Positions 1 through 8,762 of a stretch of 58,634 nucleotides of DNA are shown in pieces. Positions within the stretch are counted from its first letter, which is position 1, and the number at the start of each line of letters is the position of its first letter. Under the pieces are notes generated by a model, which did no database searches, had not been told where the DNA came from, and worked only from the letters and a program-made list of their open reading frames with translations. The translations under genes and the position numbers were made by a program. Source of the stretch: a virus; the IMG/VR virus record IMGVR_UViG_3300045912_000093, positions 1 to 58,634 of that record; one strand, 5' to 3'.

Positions 1-2066
1 TCGACAGGGCGCCGTACCTCCTCGGCGGCAGCGCGGGCGTCCGCGGGGCTGGGCTGTTGCCCGGGGGGGATCATGCCCGGCGGGCCGGCGCCGGGGGAAG
101 GCCCACCGGGAGGTACGGCATTCATCTGGGCTGCCAGCTCCTCATCAGACGGCACAGTGCGCTCGTGGTCCAGCCCAAGATTCTGGGCGACGCTACGCAG
201 CACGTTGGCTCGTCCCTGCGGACCGACAATCGCCATGTCGATCGGGTTAGCAGTCAGCTGCAGGAACTCCAGCTGCCGCATCCGGTCCTGCTCACGCTTC
301 ACAGCATGGTTGACACCACGCACGTCAATGACCTCGTCGCCGCGGAGGAGTCCGGGCTGTGTCAGCATCACCATGTCATACAGGTACGTGATGAGCGGCT
401 CGATGACGTCTCGGTCGATGGTGGCAGCGACGTTCTGCAGGGTCTTGCTCGCGTTGCCCATGAGCATGGCCAGACCGGACGCCGTGCGCCCTGCGCCTCC
501 CACCCGCTCGTTACCGACCATGTAACGCGGCAGGGAGCTGATCTCATCAGCCATGACAGAGAACTTCTCGAAGACCATCAGCAGGTCCTGAGAGTTCGAG
601 TTGGGCTGGAAAAACTCGACTGGGCTGCGGCCGGAAGACGCGGTATTGGGGTCGTAGCTGACTTCCCACCGCTTCCACGGGTACAGGGACATCTCGGCGC
701 CCGGCAGGAGAGCCTCACGGTTGATGACCACCTGCGGGCCAGAGGAGATGGACAGGTTATTGACGAGCGAGCGGACCGTGGCGTTGCAGACAGTCTGCAC
801 ATCCTCGAGAAGCTCGGGCAGGCCGGCGCCGATCAAGCCGCCCGGGATCTTCTCGAAGGACGAGATGTAGTAGGGGGCTCGCTGCGTCGTGTAGGGGTTG
901 ATCTGAACCTTGATGACCCAGCGGTCAATGAGCCACGCCGTGACGAAGTACTCCTCAACCTCGTCAGGCACCTTCTCCTCGGGCATCCCCCAGTCACGCA
1001 ACAGGCGTCCGGAAACAAAGCCGGTAAACTCGGCGCAGTCAATCAGCGTCGACGATGCAGACCGCCCCCACCTCTCACGCTCCTCGAGATCGCGTCGCTC
1101 AGTATCCACGGAACTCCACCACTCAGAGAGCCCGCTGTTCCAGAACCGCTCCAATACTTGCGTGATGGCATCGTCGTCGTACCCGGGAACTCCTCTCAGT
1201 TGTGTCAGGTCAGCCCTCGAGAGGCGTATGCGTTCAATGAAATTGGCGTGCTGAACACGACTGGCACCGGGCGACCAGTACAGGTCAAAAGGCGACACAC
1301 GCTCCCAGAACATCTTCGGGACGCGCTGTTGTATGGGCGCGCCATTCTGCCACTTGGTCTGAACGACGTTCCTGACTACCGGACCCTTGATGACCGCGTA
1401 CGGGAAGATTGGCAGGTCGATGAGGAACTCAGCGAGGGCCTCGTAGTAGCCACCCTCTACCAGCAAATCGTTGAGCACACTGGTCGAGGCCGCGGCCTCC
1501 TCAACGGCTTTCTTCTTGCTCGCACGCTTGGCAGCCTTGCGCAGCTGCATCACGCGATCGTCAATCATCTGCTGGTCGACTGGCTGGCCGCTCTGCTGGA
1601 GAGTAGCAACCTCGGCGTTTACCAGCTCGTCGATGCTTCGGTTGATGTCATCAGGGATTACCGGCTCTGGGGTAGGCGTCAGCGCCCAGTGCGGCTCAGG
1701 ACCAAGGTACACGTCACGCAGCAGGGCGGTGGCAGCTCGGCACTTGGTAGCGGTCAAGCGGGCATAGACCTCGCTACCACCAAATTTCTTGATCTCGGTC
1801 AGGATATGCGGCGGGTACTGACCGCGGTAGGTCCGAAGGGAGTCAATCAGGCGCTGGGCAATACCCTCAGCGTCGCGGAAATTCCGCATTTCTGCCAGCT
1901 GCCCGCGAACAAACGACGCAAGCTGGGAAAGGCTGGCCTCTTCCTCCTGAGCAGCGGCGGCGGCTGCAGCTTCAGCGCGGTCACGCTCAGCCAGCTGTTG
2001 AGGCGACACCACCCGCAACAGGGAACCGGTCTGGGTAGCAACGGGGATAGCCGACGGAGTAGCCAT
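1..2066 (-). CDS. portal protein, open at the window edge
   Basis: This is the dodecameric head vertex through which DNA enters and leaves. The reading frame runs from ATG at 2066 to base 1 without a stop (688 codons). An AGGA ribosome site lies 8 bases upstream of the ATG. The translation has a coiled, Ala/Glu-rich N-terminus and a mid-part rich in Trp and aromatic residues (around FWERVSPFDLYWSPGA and WGMPEEKVPDEVEEYFVTAW). Towards the C-terminus are GGAGRTASGLAMLMGNASK and DVIEPLITYLYDM, typical of podovirus portals, then a Pro/Gly-rich tail. Joined to base 58634, the frame continues with DSALPL and a TGA, so it is cut only by the choice of end. It lies next to terminase on one side and scaffold and coat on the other. 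The function comes from motifs and position; no database search was possible. Confidence 0.88.
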   Translation of the reverse strand, partial: MATPSAIPVATQTGSLLRVVSPQQLAERDRAEAAAAAAAQEEEASLSQLASFVRGQLAEMRNFRDAEGIAQRLIDSLRTYRGQYPPHILTEIKKFGGSEVYARLTATKCRAATALLRDVYLGPEPHWALTPTPEPVIPDDINRSIDELVNAEVATLQQSGQPVDQQMIDDRVMQLRKAAKRASKKKAVEEAAASTSVLNDLLVEGGYYEALAEFLIDLPIFPYAVIKGPVVRNVVQTKWQNGAPIQQRVPKMFWERVSPFDLYWSPGASRVQHANFIERIRLSRADLTQLRGVPGYDDDAITQVLERFWNSGLSEWWSSVDTERRDLEERERWGRSASSTLIDCAEFTGFVSGRLLRDWGMPEEKVPDEVEEYFVTAWLIDRWVIKVQINPYTTQRAPYYISSFEKIPGGLIGAGLPELLEDVQTVCNATVRSLVNNLSISSGPQVVINREALLPGAEMSLYPWKRWEVSYDPNTASSGRSPVEFFQPNSNSQDLLMVFEKFSVMADEISSLPRYMVGNERVGGAGRTASGLAMLMGNASKTLQNVAATIDRDVIEPLITYLYDMVMLTQPGLLRGDEVIDVRGVNHAVKREQDRMRQLEFLQLTANPIDMAIVGPQGRANVLRSVAQNLGLDHERTVPSDEELAAQMNAVPPGGPSPGAGPPGMIPPGQQPSPADARAAAEEVRRPV

Positions 2067-2096
2067 TAGGCCCATCCTGTGGTTAGAATCGTGTCC

Positions 2097-2603
2097 ATGG
2101 AAACCAAACCCACCGAAGTAGCCCTCTCCCAAGAGGTTGCTCTACCGAGAATCGAAGCGTCCGTCGGACTAGAGCACCTCTCAGCCACAATCTGCGCTGA
2201 ACTGGCCGCCGGGCTGTCAGAGCCGGCGGACATCCGGGCGAAGTATAACATCAGCGACGAGCAATGGGACACCCTGCGCCGCTCGCCGGTGTTCCGGGCC
2301 ATGATGCGGGAGGCCGTCGAGAAACTCGCCGGGGACTCCAACGCCGGTCGGCGCATCACGTTGAAAGCCGAAATCGCCCTCGAGGACTCAATCCCCACGA
2401 TATACAGCATGGTACATAGCCGGGATGTGCCAGCCGCCTCACGGCTAGACGCCGCCAAAATCCTGGCGACCCTTGCCAACCGCACTGGCAAGATGGCGGA
2501 GAGCAACGGCACCGGGGCAGGATTCGCCGTGAACATCCACATCGATACCGGCGAGAAAAAGGGCGTGATCATCAACGGTGAATCAAGTCCACCCACGGAC
2601 TGA
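2097..2603 (+). CDS. putative terminase small subunit (DNA-binding)
   Basis: This 168-residue protein is the only plus-strand gene in the left part of the window. Coding is supported by strong G/C preference at third positions and a normal protein composition. Residues about 25-60 (AELAAGLSEPADIRAKYNIS onward) read as a helix-turn-helix, as in small terminase subunits that recognise the packaging site. The C-terminal half is helical and ends in an acidic, hydrophilic tail. ATG 2097 was chosen because a GTG 18 bases upstream would add only a few non-descript residues. It diverges from portal (30 bp apart), and its 3' end overlaps the 3' end of the large subunit by 21 bp. The role is inferred from position and the helix-turn-helix; another DNA-binding protein is possible. 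Confidence 0.62.
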   Translation: METKPTEVALSQEVALPRIEASVGLEHLSATICAELAAGLSEPADIRAKYNISDEQWDTLRRSPVFRAMMREAVEKLAGDSNAGRRITLKAEIALEDSIPTIYSMVHSRDVPAASRLDAAKILATLANRTGKMAESNGTGAGFAVNIHIDTGEKKGVIINGESSPPTD

Positions 2604-4004
2604 CGGCGGCTGCTGAGGGGGCGCCGGGTTCAGTTTTGCCATAATCCTACCCACGCTGTTCGAGCTGACGCTCAGTGCCATGTACTGCAGGCAGTCGGCC
2701 AAGTCCGACCACGGGTGGGTCTTCTCAGGCCTGTCCTCAAGATCCCCGGTTTTCTTCCGACGATAGCGGTACCCATGCTTCAGAGCATGGACGAGCGTCG
2801 GACACCCGGGTCCGGAAATCATCAGTGCTGGGCCGCCGTCAATCTGCTGCAGGAACAGCTGCTCCACCGCCCTAATACGCGGGTCGATGTCGTTGGTCAC
2901 AGCCGGGAACGCATCGAAGCCGAGGCGCTTGAGGGCCTTAATCGGGGACTCCTCACCAATCGGTCCCTTTGCATTGCCAGCCGGGTCACACACCACGAAG
3001 ATGCGGCGCCCCATGTAGTACCGGTAGATCAACGGGCGCGTCTCCGTAATGGTGAACTGCTCCAGCCCTTTGTCAGTGCTGAACAGCTCCCGCATGATCA
3101 CCAACCTCCCCCGATTATCGACCTGACCAAACAGGCAGGCGGGAGTGCGACCGAAATCGTGCCCAATCATGATCGGGATATGGTCCTGCGGCTCTATATA
3201 CTCGTCGACCACGTGAAACTCGGGTTTGAAGCTGGCTCTCCACACAGCCTGCCCACTTAGCGACTTGCCGTATTTCGCGTGAACGTGAACATCAACCCAG
3301 TCAGAGCTGTTGTTCGCTACAAGCAGGTCATAGTATCCGTCCGGCAGGTTCTCTACGTTCTCGGCGTTCGGTTCAGTACCGCCCGGCTGACGGAAGATCG
3401 TCCAGTTAGGCGGCTTGTCCTTCTCCAGCTTGTGGTACCACTCACTATCCTCGTCCGGGGGGTTCGACTCAGCAACGATACCCTTCCACGAGCATGGGGC
3501 AATGGCTTTGGCAGGGAATCGCCCAAGACGGCCAGAAAGGGCGTCAATGAGCGACGGGGAGACTTCACGAAACTCAGACACCCACGCTCCGGTCAGGTTC
3601 AGCGACAGCAACCGCTGTTGATCCTCCTTGGTGTCAAGCGGGATGAGCATCCAGTCCGAGATCACTTTGGTTCCGTCCGGCAGTGGGGTACGGATTTGGA
3701 TGGTGTTCTCGGCGACCTTGAAGGTCATAATTGGCCCAAGCCACAGCTGGATGTCCGCCAAGCACGTCTGACGAAGCTGCGGGAGCGTGTTACGGATGAT
3801 GGCAAACCGGGTAAGCCGTCGCCCGCGAGCGTCTGGCGCCTGCATCTTGGCCCGACGCAGCAGCTCCATGAAGCAACCTGCCGACTTGCCAGAACCAACC
3901 GGACCGATGATGAGTCGAACGAACGACTCGTCAAGCATGAACCGCCCGACAGTCGGAGGAGTGACGTAGTTGAGAACCGACGGGTTAGGGTCGTTGGAAC
4001 TCAC
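2583..4004 (-). CDS. terL: terminase large subunit (packaging ATPase-nuclease)
   Basis: This motor pumps DNA into the procapsid and cuts the concatemer. It has 473 residues, a usual length. The Walker A motif GPVGSGKS is at residues 34-41. The Walker B-like stretch LTGAWVSEFREV is near 138-148, with Glu144 as the probable catalytic acid. The C-terminal RNase H-like nuclease shows GHDFGRT (about residue 280), VVCDPAG (about 338) and SDLADCLQYMAL (about 436), giving the expected acidic residues. The start is GTG 4004, overlapping the stop of the upstream tail-fibre gene as GTGA, so translation is coupled. The 3' end overlaps the opposing small-subunit gene by 21 bp. Confidence 0.95.
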   Translation of the reverse strand: MSSNDPNPSVLNYVTPPTVGRFMLDESFVRLIIGPVGSGKSAGCFMELLRRAKMQAPDARGRRLTRFAIIRNTLPQLRQTCLADIQLWLGPIMTFKVAENTIQIRTPLPDGTKVISDWMLIPLDTKEDQQRLLSLNLTGAWVSEFREVSPSLIDALSGRLGRFPAKAIAPCSWKGIVAESNPPDEDSEWYHKLEKDKPPNWTIFRQPGGTEPNAENVENLPDGYYDLLVANNSSDWVDVHVHAKYGKSLSGQAVWRASFKPEFHVVDEYIEPQDHIPIMIGHDFGRTPACLFGQVDNRGRLVIMRELFSTDKGLEQFTITETRPLIYRYYMGRRIFVVCDPAGNAKGPIGEESPIKALKRLGFDAFPAVTNDIDPRIRAVEQLFLQQIDGGPALMISGPGCPTLVHALKHGYRYRRKKTGDLEDRPEKTHPWSDLADCLQYMALSVSSNSVGRIMAKLNPAPPQQPPSVRGWT

Positions 4005-5635
4005 CCGTAATCCTCGACAGCGTAGTAGCCGTTAAGAGCTGACACGACTGCAGTAGTGGTAGTCGTACCCGTATTAGCCCACACAACCGGACCAAGTCCA
4101 ACATTTGCGGCCGGCAAGTCGGACGTTACGTTGGATAGAGTGTAGACCGTCCCAGTCTCTAGGTTCACAAGCTCGAGATCGGCGCGACCGCCACCTGGCG
4201 GAACATACACCCGTAGTTCCAGCAAGGCATCTGCAAAACTGGTTTTAGCCACGCCGATGCTGGTCTTGGTCACAGTACCAGAGCCGTCATTTCGCATCCA
4301 CTGAAGGTTGGTGTCGCTTTGATCTGCACCGATGCCAAGGCAATTGAGAAAAGCTGACGGCTCACCGGCTGTATTCATGGCCGTATACATGCCCATAAAT
4401 AGGCGCTGGTCCGAACGCACGCTAGGCCAACCGCCACGAATCATGGCAAAGAACCCGCCAGCGGCCGAGCTGCCGCTACAGCTAACGTAAACCACATTCT
4501 GCACGGCATAGCTATTCAAACCAACGGACCCGATGGCGTTCGCCGTCGCATCGGACGTACCAGTGCGACGCATAACCTGCCCAAGCAGTGTCGTGGCGGA
4601 AGGAGAGCGGTTGGAAGTCGCTTGCGTACCAGTACCGGAAATACCGCCGAGACCCTGCAGGTCCATCGTCGTACCGCTGTACACCCGAAGCCATCGCTCA
4701 CGCTTGCCAAGCTGCCCGTTGAACATGGCAAACGGACGCCCATTGGCAGCCCGGAACGAAGGCAGAGACAAGGCTCCGTAGTCGTGACCGTACACACGGG
4801 CCGCCCCAACGGCGGGGGCAGACGGTACGGACACCGAGTCAAGACGAGCATGAGCAGTGAAGCGGGGGTTACCGCCGTCGTTGACCAGCCCGGACAGGCC
4901 AGCGAATGCCCCCGCGTTGTTGTACTGGACTTGGGTATCCAGGCCACCAGGAAAACCACTACCCCCCGAAACAGAAAGGGTAGTACCGGACATGCTGAGA
5001 CCGGAACCAAGGTTAATGGGCGAGACATTCCCAGTGGAACCGCGCCCAAGCAATTGGCTGGGTCCTATCGGTATGTCGTTGAGAGGTCCAGATGTAGCCG
5101 CCGCTCGACCGAGTACCGAGTTGGCTACTGCAGGGAAAAATCTGTCATACGCAAGAACGTTAGGCTGGACAGTCCAAACAGTCCCACCGCCGCTGACCAC
5201 TATGTCGCCGTAGTCACCGTCTGACACTCCACCAGACACCGCCGCAAACGACGGTGCAGCGGACGGTCCGTTCGACTTCAAGACCGTGCCGGACGCACCG
5301 AGAGCAAGCTCAGTAACCTGCCCAGCCCCGTTGCTGTAGAACACCTTCCAATTACCAGCAGTGTGGTCATCAGTGCTGGTCATCGTGTGCTGGCGATCGT
5401 GAGAGTTAGCAGACTCCTGTACGATCAGCTCCATCTGGTCGCCGTTGACCTTGATGAGCCCAAGGTCTTCCAGCTCCTCAAGACGGACGAACGACGGGCG
5501 CGGGTCGCGGACGCGCCGCTCGTATATATTGAGCGACGAGATGATGAGCTGCAGCGCAAGCGTGTGCGACCGAATGTTGTCCGTAATAGTCGGCCGCGAT
5601 GGGTACACCCGGGAGGTTTTGATCTTTACCGCCAT
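4001..5635 (-). CDS. tail fibre / appendage protein
   Basis: This 544-residue protein begins with a short conserved-looking head (MAVKIKTSRVYPSRPTITDN, then a helical part to about residue 75). A long Gly/Ser/Val/Thr-rich beta region follows. It contains the KVFYSNGAGQVTELALGASG and GTVLKSNGPSAAPSFA type repeats typical of phage fibre shafts, then a C-terminal part with GYYAVEDYG at the end. No enzyme motif was seen. It lies between the glycosyltransferases and the terminase, and is coupled to terminase by a GTGA overlap. It is separate from the other fibre genes at 49.6-53.8 kb, so the virion may carry two kinds of appendage. The receptor-binding role is inferred. Confidence 0.75.
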   Translation of the reverse strand: MAVKIKTSRVYPSRPTITDNIRSHTLALQLIISSLNIYERRVRDPRPSFVRLEELEDLGLIKVNGDQMELIVQESANSHDRQHTMTSTDDHTAGNWKVFYSNGAGQVTELALGASGTVLKSNGPSAAPSFAAVSGGVSDGDYGDIVVSGGGTVWTVQPNVLAYDRFFPAVANSVLGRAAATSGPLNDIPIGPSQLLGRGSTGNVSPINLGSGLSMSGTTLSVSGGSGFPGGLDTQVQYNNAGAFAGLSGLVNDGGNPRFTAHARLDSVSVPSAPAVGAARVYGHDYGALSLPSFRAANGRPFAMFNGQLGKRERWLRVYSGTTMDLQGLGGISGTGTQATSNRSPSATTLLGQVMRRTGTSDATANAIGSVGLNSYAVQNVVYVSCSGSSAAGGFFAMIRGGWPSVRSDQRLFMGMYTAMNTAGEPSAFLNCLGIGADQSDTNLQWMRNDGSGTVTKTSIGVAKTSFADALLELRVYVPPGGGRADLELVNLETGTVYTLSNVTSDLPAANVGLGPVVWANTGTTTTTAVVSALNGYYAVEDYG

Positions 5636-5647
5636 GCGCCAAGTCTA

Positions 5648-6352
5648 TCAGAAGTAATGGTCCAACACCCACGGATGGTTTTGGCGGACATCCTCATCCC
5701 ACGGCTTGCGAAGCCCGTGGAACGAAACAAGCCGAGCACCCTTTGGGAGCCGACCAAGATTACGGAAAGTCCTGAACGCGTGCACCCCGTCCTTGTCGGT
5801 CCACGTCGCTTCGTTCGGACCGAGGATGTAGTTCAACCACGCTTGGTCAGACCCAGCAAAGCCGGCCTCTCTGGCAGCGAGGGGAGACTTCACGGGGTCG
5901 AACTCCGTCCACACCTGCGGTCGGGCATCATAATTCATCATCCACATCGTACCGTTGTAGACCGTGTTCTTGAACGGCCACGCCCAGATGACGAAGTCCT
6001 CCTCACGGTCGAAAAGCGGCGTCAAGTCACCGGTGACGACTACGTCGAGGTCAATGCTCACGAATCTCTTTGCAATCGTCGCCGCGACTGCTGGATCAAA
6101 AATGCGTAGACGACGATAGCAGGAAGGCTGAAGAGGACCGTGAAGAGACCTAAGATCAGCATGGTCGCCCCAAATAGGCACAGTGCGCACGCCCGGAAGA
6201 AAGCCTCCTTGGCGGTCCGTAATGCAGACGAAATCGAACGGCTTCGCATAGTGCCGGGCCACCATCCTGAACAGCGTGTTGACGTGCGTCTGGTCGAACT
6301 GCGAGCGGTAGCGCGTCAGTGGCGTCCAGAGCCAGGATACTACGGTAATCAC
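5648..6352 (-). CDS. glycosyltransferase, GT-A-like (copy 1)
   Basis: This 234-residue protein resembles small nucleotide-sugar glycosyltransferases. FVSIDLDVVVTGD (about residues 96-108) holds a DxD-type metal and sugar-nucleotide site. HGPLQPSCYRRLRIFDP and GFAGSDQAWLNYIL are family-like motifs. It is a clear paralogue of the gene at 8034-8762: both begin ITVV/ITSIVVW, share SCYRRL, a DLDVVVTG/DVDVIVTG core, FDPxKSP and GSDQxWL, and end PWVLDHYF / PWIKDYW. The GTG start at 6352 overlaps the upstream 59-residue gene's stop by GTGA. It probably transfers a sugar to a surface glycan or a virion part; the substrate is unknown. Confidence 0.8.
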   Translation of the reverse strand: MITVVSWLWTPLTRYRSQFDQTHVNTLFRMVARHYAKPFDFVCITDRQGGFLPGVRTVPIWGDHADLRSLHGPLQPSCYRRLRIFDPAVAATIAKRFVSIDLDVVVTGDLTPLFDREEDFVIWAWPFKNTVYNGTMWMMNYDARPQVWTEFDPVKSPLAAREAGFAGSDQAWLNYILGPNEATWTDKDGVHAFRTFRNLGRLPKGARLVSFHGLRKPWDEDVRQNHPWVLDHYF

Positions 6353-6528
6353 GTCGCTCTCCTCAACACGTGTCGCACGATCTCAGCAACAGTCTTGCGC
6401 TCGTACTTCACAAGCACCTGCAGCGCCCCGCGCAAGTACGACTTTGCCCGAGCATCACCCTGCACCGCCGCCCGGCACTTGGCCTTGAGCACGTCGCCGT
6501 CAGGAAGACTGGCAAACGGGTCCTTCAT
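6349..6528 (-). CDS. small unknown protein, 59 aa
   Basis: This short gene begins with ATG at 6528, overlapping the stop of the upstream GT-D-like gene (ATGA). It ends with TGA at 6349-6351, overlapping the GTG of the downstream glycosyltransferase. The translation starts MKDPFASLPDGDVLKAKCRA and ends EIVRHVLRRAT. It is basic and mostly helical, with no motif I recognise. Double-sided translational overlaps and GC-rich third positions support it as real. It may be a partner of the flanking enzymes. Confidence 0.7.
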   Translation of the reverse strand: MKDPFASLPDGDVLKAKCRAAVQGDARAKSYLRGALQVLVKYERKTVAEIVRHVLRRAT

Positions 6529-7292
6529 ATCCGCAATTTCCCGTCAAAGTACAGAACGTCGTAGTGCTTGCTGAGAAAATCACGCATCTCCTCCGCCGTG
6601 ACGTCCTTCGGACGCCGCAGGACAACCCTAACCGCCGGACCATTGTCCATGGAAGCTAGCTTGAGCAGGAACCCGCCGGCAGAACCAAGATCAACAGCAT
6701 GAACACCATCGGCCGCCAGACGCGCCGCTATGCACGTCGCAGCGGGACCACAGGACAACACGACGAGATTGGCACCCTGCACTTGCCTAACGAGCTTGTC
6801 AGCAACCTTGTAGGACTGATGCGACGGACAAACGACGTGGGTCACAGAAGCCGCAGTCATACTGATCACAGCGAGCAGGGAGTTGCCTTTTTCACACACG
6901 ACGTGCACATCTTTACCATCCCACAGCTGCTGTACAAGGACCAAATACTCCTTGCACAGGATCCACGGCGAGCTGTCGGGCCGGCTCACGAATGCCGACC
7001 CATAAACCCGGCCCATGTCTACGTACTCCGCGAACGACGTCATGTGCCGCACCCACCCGTCCAGCTTTGGTCCGTCCTTGTGCATGGTCGGGATAGCTGG
7101 CAGAAGATTGGGCGGCGGGTGTTTCAGGATGTGCCGCAGCTCGGCTGCAAGCTCCTCGTTGGCCGGCTCACGCACCTGCGAGCTACCGCGCATGAGCTTG
7201 AGTTCACCATCGCCGTAGCGAGACAGCGACATACCACCCACCACCCTCTTCATGGTCTCGAACTCGTCGAGAACCTTTGGCCATGTCCTCAC
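6525..7292 (-). CDS. GT-D fold glycosyltransferase (DUF1792-like)
   Basis: This 255-residue protein has the hallmark SRYGDGELKL near residues 24-33. The [RF]YGDGE signature is known from GT-D fold glycosyltransferases (the former DUF1792), where Asp and Glu bind the metal and sugar nucleotide. The C-terminal half has VHVVCEKGNSLLAVIS and NLVVLSCGPAATCIAARLA, then GVHAVDLGSAGGF, which agree with that family. GTG 7292 was chosen: it makes a GTGA overlap with the upstream stop and has GGAGAGGG 8-9 bases before it, whereas an earlier GTG at 7310 has no ribosome site. The context is a run of sugar-modifying genes. Confidence 0.8.
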   Translation of the reverse strand: MRTWPKVLDEFETMKRVVGGMSLSRYGDGELKLMRGSSQVREPANEELAAELRHILKHPPPNLLPAIPTMHKDGPKLDGWVRHMTSFAEYVDMGRVYGSAFVSRPDSSPWILCKEYLVLVQQLWDGKDVHVVCEKGNSLLAVISMTAASVTHVVCPSHQSYKVADKLVRQVQGANLVVLSCGPAATCIAARLAADGVHAVDLGSAGGFLLKLASMDNGPAVRVVLRRPKDVTAEEMRDFLSKHYDVLYFDGKLRI

Positions 7293-8041
7293 AGCGGCAC
7301 CCTCTCCCACGTGAAATTCAACGGTATCGCCTTCGGCAGCTTTTCTCGGTTTTTCCGTCGCCGAATCTCACTGTACCGACTCGTGTCCCGACTGAGCACG
7401 GTCTCAGACGCGTCAGGCACGGAGTGAGTAGTATGCACATGCAACGGCATGGAGGCGGGCAGAAGCCGCGGCTCAACGATGGCCGTCAGGTCCCGAAGGA
7501 ATGGCGTCCCGCCACCCAGCGACCCGGAGTAGTCCTCGTCGTAGCCACCAGCCCGCCAGTACAGCTCTCTGGTGATGAGGTATGAGTCCACGTGCGGGTG
7601 AATCTCCACGAACGTCGCAGCCGGGTCCGCAGCGTCCTTCTTGCGCGTGAAATCAGCCGCCCCAACCCGCCACCGGCAGAACCGGTACCACCGCTCCGGG
7701 TCAAGCTCAATGTTGATGGCAGCAGCCATGGTCTCGGGCGGCACCGTGTGGTCGACATCGACGTGCAAAAGCCACGGCGTCTTGGCTACGTAGGCCCCAA
7801 GGTTACGCGCCCCACCCCGGTTCCACGGAATGTCCTCCTTGATGCGGTACAGCTCCACCGGCAGGGCGCGGACCATGCACCGCAGGGCCTCCTCTGCCGT
7901 CATGTCAGGGCTGCCGTCGTCAACCACGATGATGTGAAGCCGCTTGAGCACCGCCGGGTCGTACTGCTCCCACACGTCGACATGCTTCCTGAGCATCCAG
8001 AAGTTCCGGTAGTACGGGATGATGAGGGAGATGTCATTCAC
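7289..8041 (-). CDS. family 2 glycosyltransferase
   Basis: This 250-residue protein starts at GTG 8041 (VNDISLIIPYYRNFW), with AAGGA 7 bases upstream. Longer in-frame readings upstream run antisense-like through the neighbouring gene and were rejected. It shows the GT2 layout: an N-terminal nucleotide-binding strand (SLIIPYYRN), HIIVVDDGSPD (about 37-47), WNRGGARNLG (about 72) and a DxD-type LLHVDVDH (about 91). A galactosyltransferase-like C-terminal segment follows: YWRAGGYDEDYSG, in which GGYDE/D is the usual acceptor-side motif. It overlaps the upstream glycosyltransferase by 8 bp. It is predicted to extend or decorate a glycan. Confidence 0.85.
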   Translation of the reverse strand: MNDISLIIPYYRNFWMLRKHVDVWEQYDPAVLKRLHIIVVDDGSPDMTAEEALRCMVRALPVELYRIKEDIPWNRGGARNLGAYVAKTPWLLHVDVDHTVPPETMAAAINIELDPERWYRFCRWRVGAADFTRKKDAADPAATFVEIHPHVDSYLITRELYWRAGGYDEDYSGSLGGGTPFLRDLTAIVEPRLLPASMPLHVHTTHSVPDASETVLSRDTSRYSEIRRRKNREKLPKAIPLNFTWERVPL

Positions 8042-8762
8042 GCCAGTAGTCCTTGATCCATGGGTACCGTTTCTGTGCCTGCCGGCACCACGGCTTGAGT
8101 GCCCCCGGGGTACTAACCACAGTAGTCCCCGGCGCTGGACCGTCAGGCGACAACCACTTGAGGTACGCCAGCCCGTCGGCCGCAGTGAACCCCGCCGTGG
8201 GTGGATACAACCGGTAAGACAACCACCCTTGGTCCGACCCGAAGCACCGTGCCTTCCGCGCCTCTGCCGGCGACTTCTCCGGGTCAAACTCGTCCCAGAT
8301 GTGGGTCATTGTACCCGGTTTGTGGAAGTACAGCCCGCCAGCCACCTTCCGCCAGACGAACCGCCGGTCCACCCACCCGACGAAGTTCTCGGCACGGGTG
8401 AGCAGATGGTCAATGTTGCCAGTGACGATGACGTCGACGTCGATGGCAAGGATGCGCGGTCCGAGCACATTGGCAGCCTCGGCAGAGAAGTTCCACAACC
8501 GACGGTAGCAGGAGGGGAACAGCTCCCCGTGAGGGCTGCGGGCATGACTGACATTTGTCGGGTCCATGACCACGCGTATTTCGGGCCGCAGGCCCGTGGG
8601 GTCGTCGGTTACGCAGACCAGCTCCCACGGCAAAGTAATGTGCCGGGCCAGCATCGCATAGAGGATGTTGTAGTAGTCCGGCAGGAATGAGGTACCGCGC
8701 TCGTGTTTTGGGTCGGTCCACTTCCAGACGACTATGCTGGTAATCTGCCCTGACTCGTGCAC
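8034..8762 (-). CDS. glycosyltransferase, GT-A-like (copy 2)
   Basis: This is a paralogue of the gene at 5648-6352 (shared SCYRRL, ILAIDVDVIVTGN, FDPEKSP, CFGSDQGWLSY, and a PWIKDYW end). The DVDV motif at about residue 126 is the probable DxD site. The start is uncertain. GTG 8762 gives 242 residues but has no close ribosome site. The homologous region begins at an ATT codon at 8744, preceded by AGGG, so a rare AUU start is possible. Either way the start lies inside the end of the FkbM-like gene, so translation is probably coupled. Confidence 0.75.
   Translation of the reverse strand: MHESGQITSIVVWKWTDPKHERGTSFLPDYYNILYAMLARHITLPWELVCVTDDPTGLRPEIRVVMDPTNVSHARSPHGELFPSCYRRLWNFSAEAANVLGPRILAIDVDVIVTGNIDHLLTRAENFVGWVDRRFVWRKVAGGLYFHKPGTMTHIWDEFDPEKSPAEARKARCFGSDQGWLSYRLYPPTAGFTAADGLAYLKWLSPDGPAPGTTVVSTPGALKPWCRQAQKRYPWIKDYWRE

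Noticed and set aside
57-2069. A 670-codon open frame on the plus strand opposite portal
   Set aside because: It is antisense to a well-formed portal protein, has a Leu/Arg/Val/His-rich unlikely composition and no ribosome site. GC-rich genes often leave such open antisense frames.
5363-6109. A 248-codon plus-strand frame across the fibre and glycosyltransferase genes
   Set aside because: It spans two real minus-strand genes and has no protein features.
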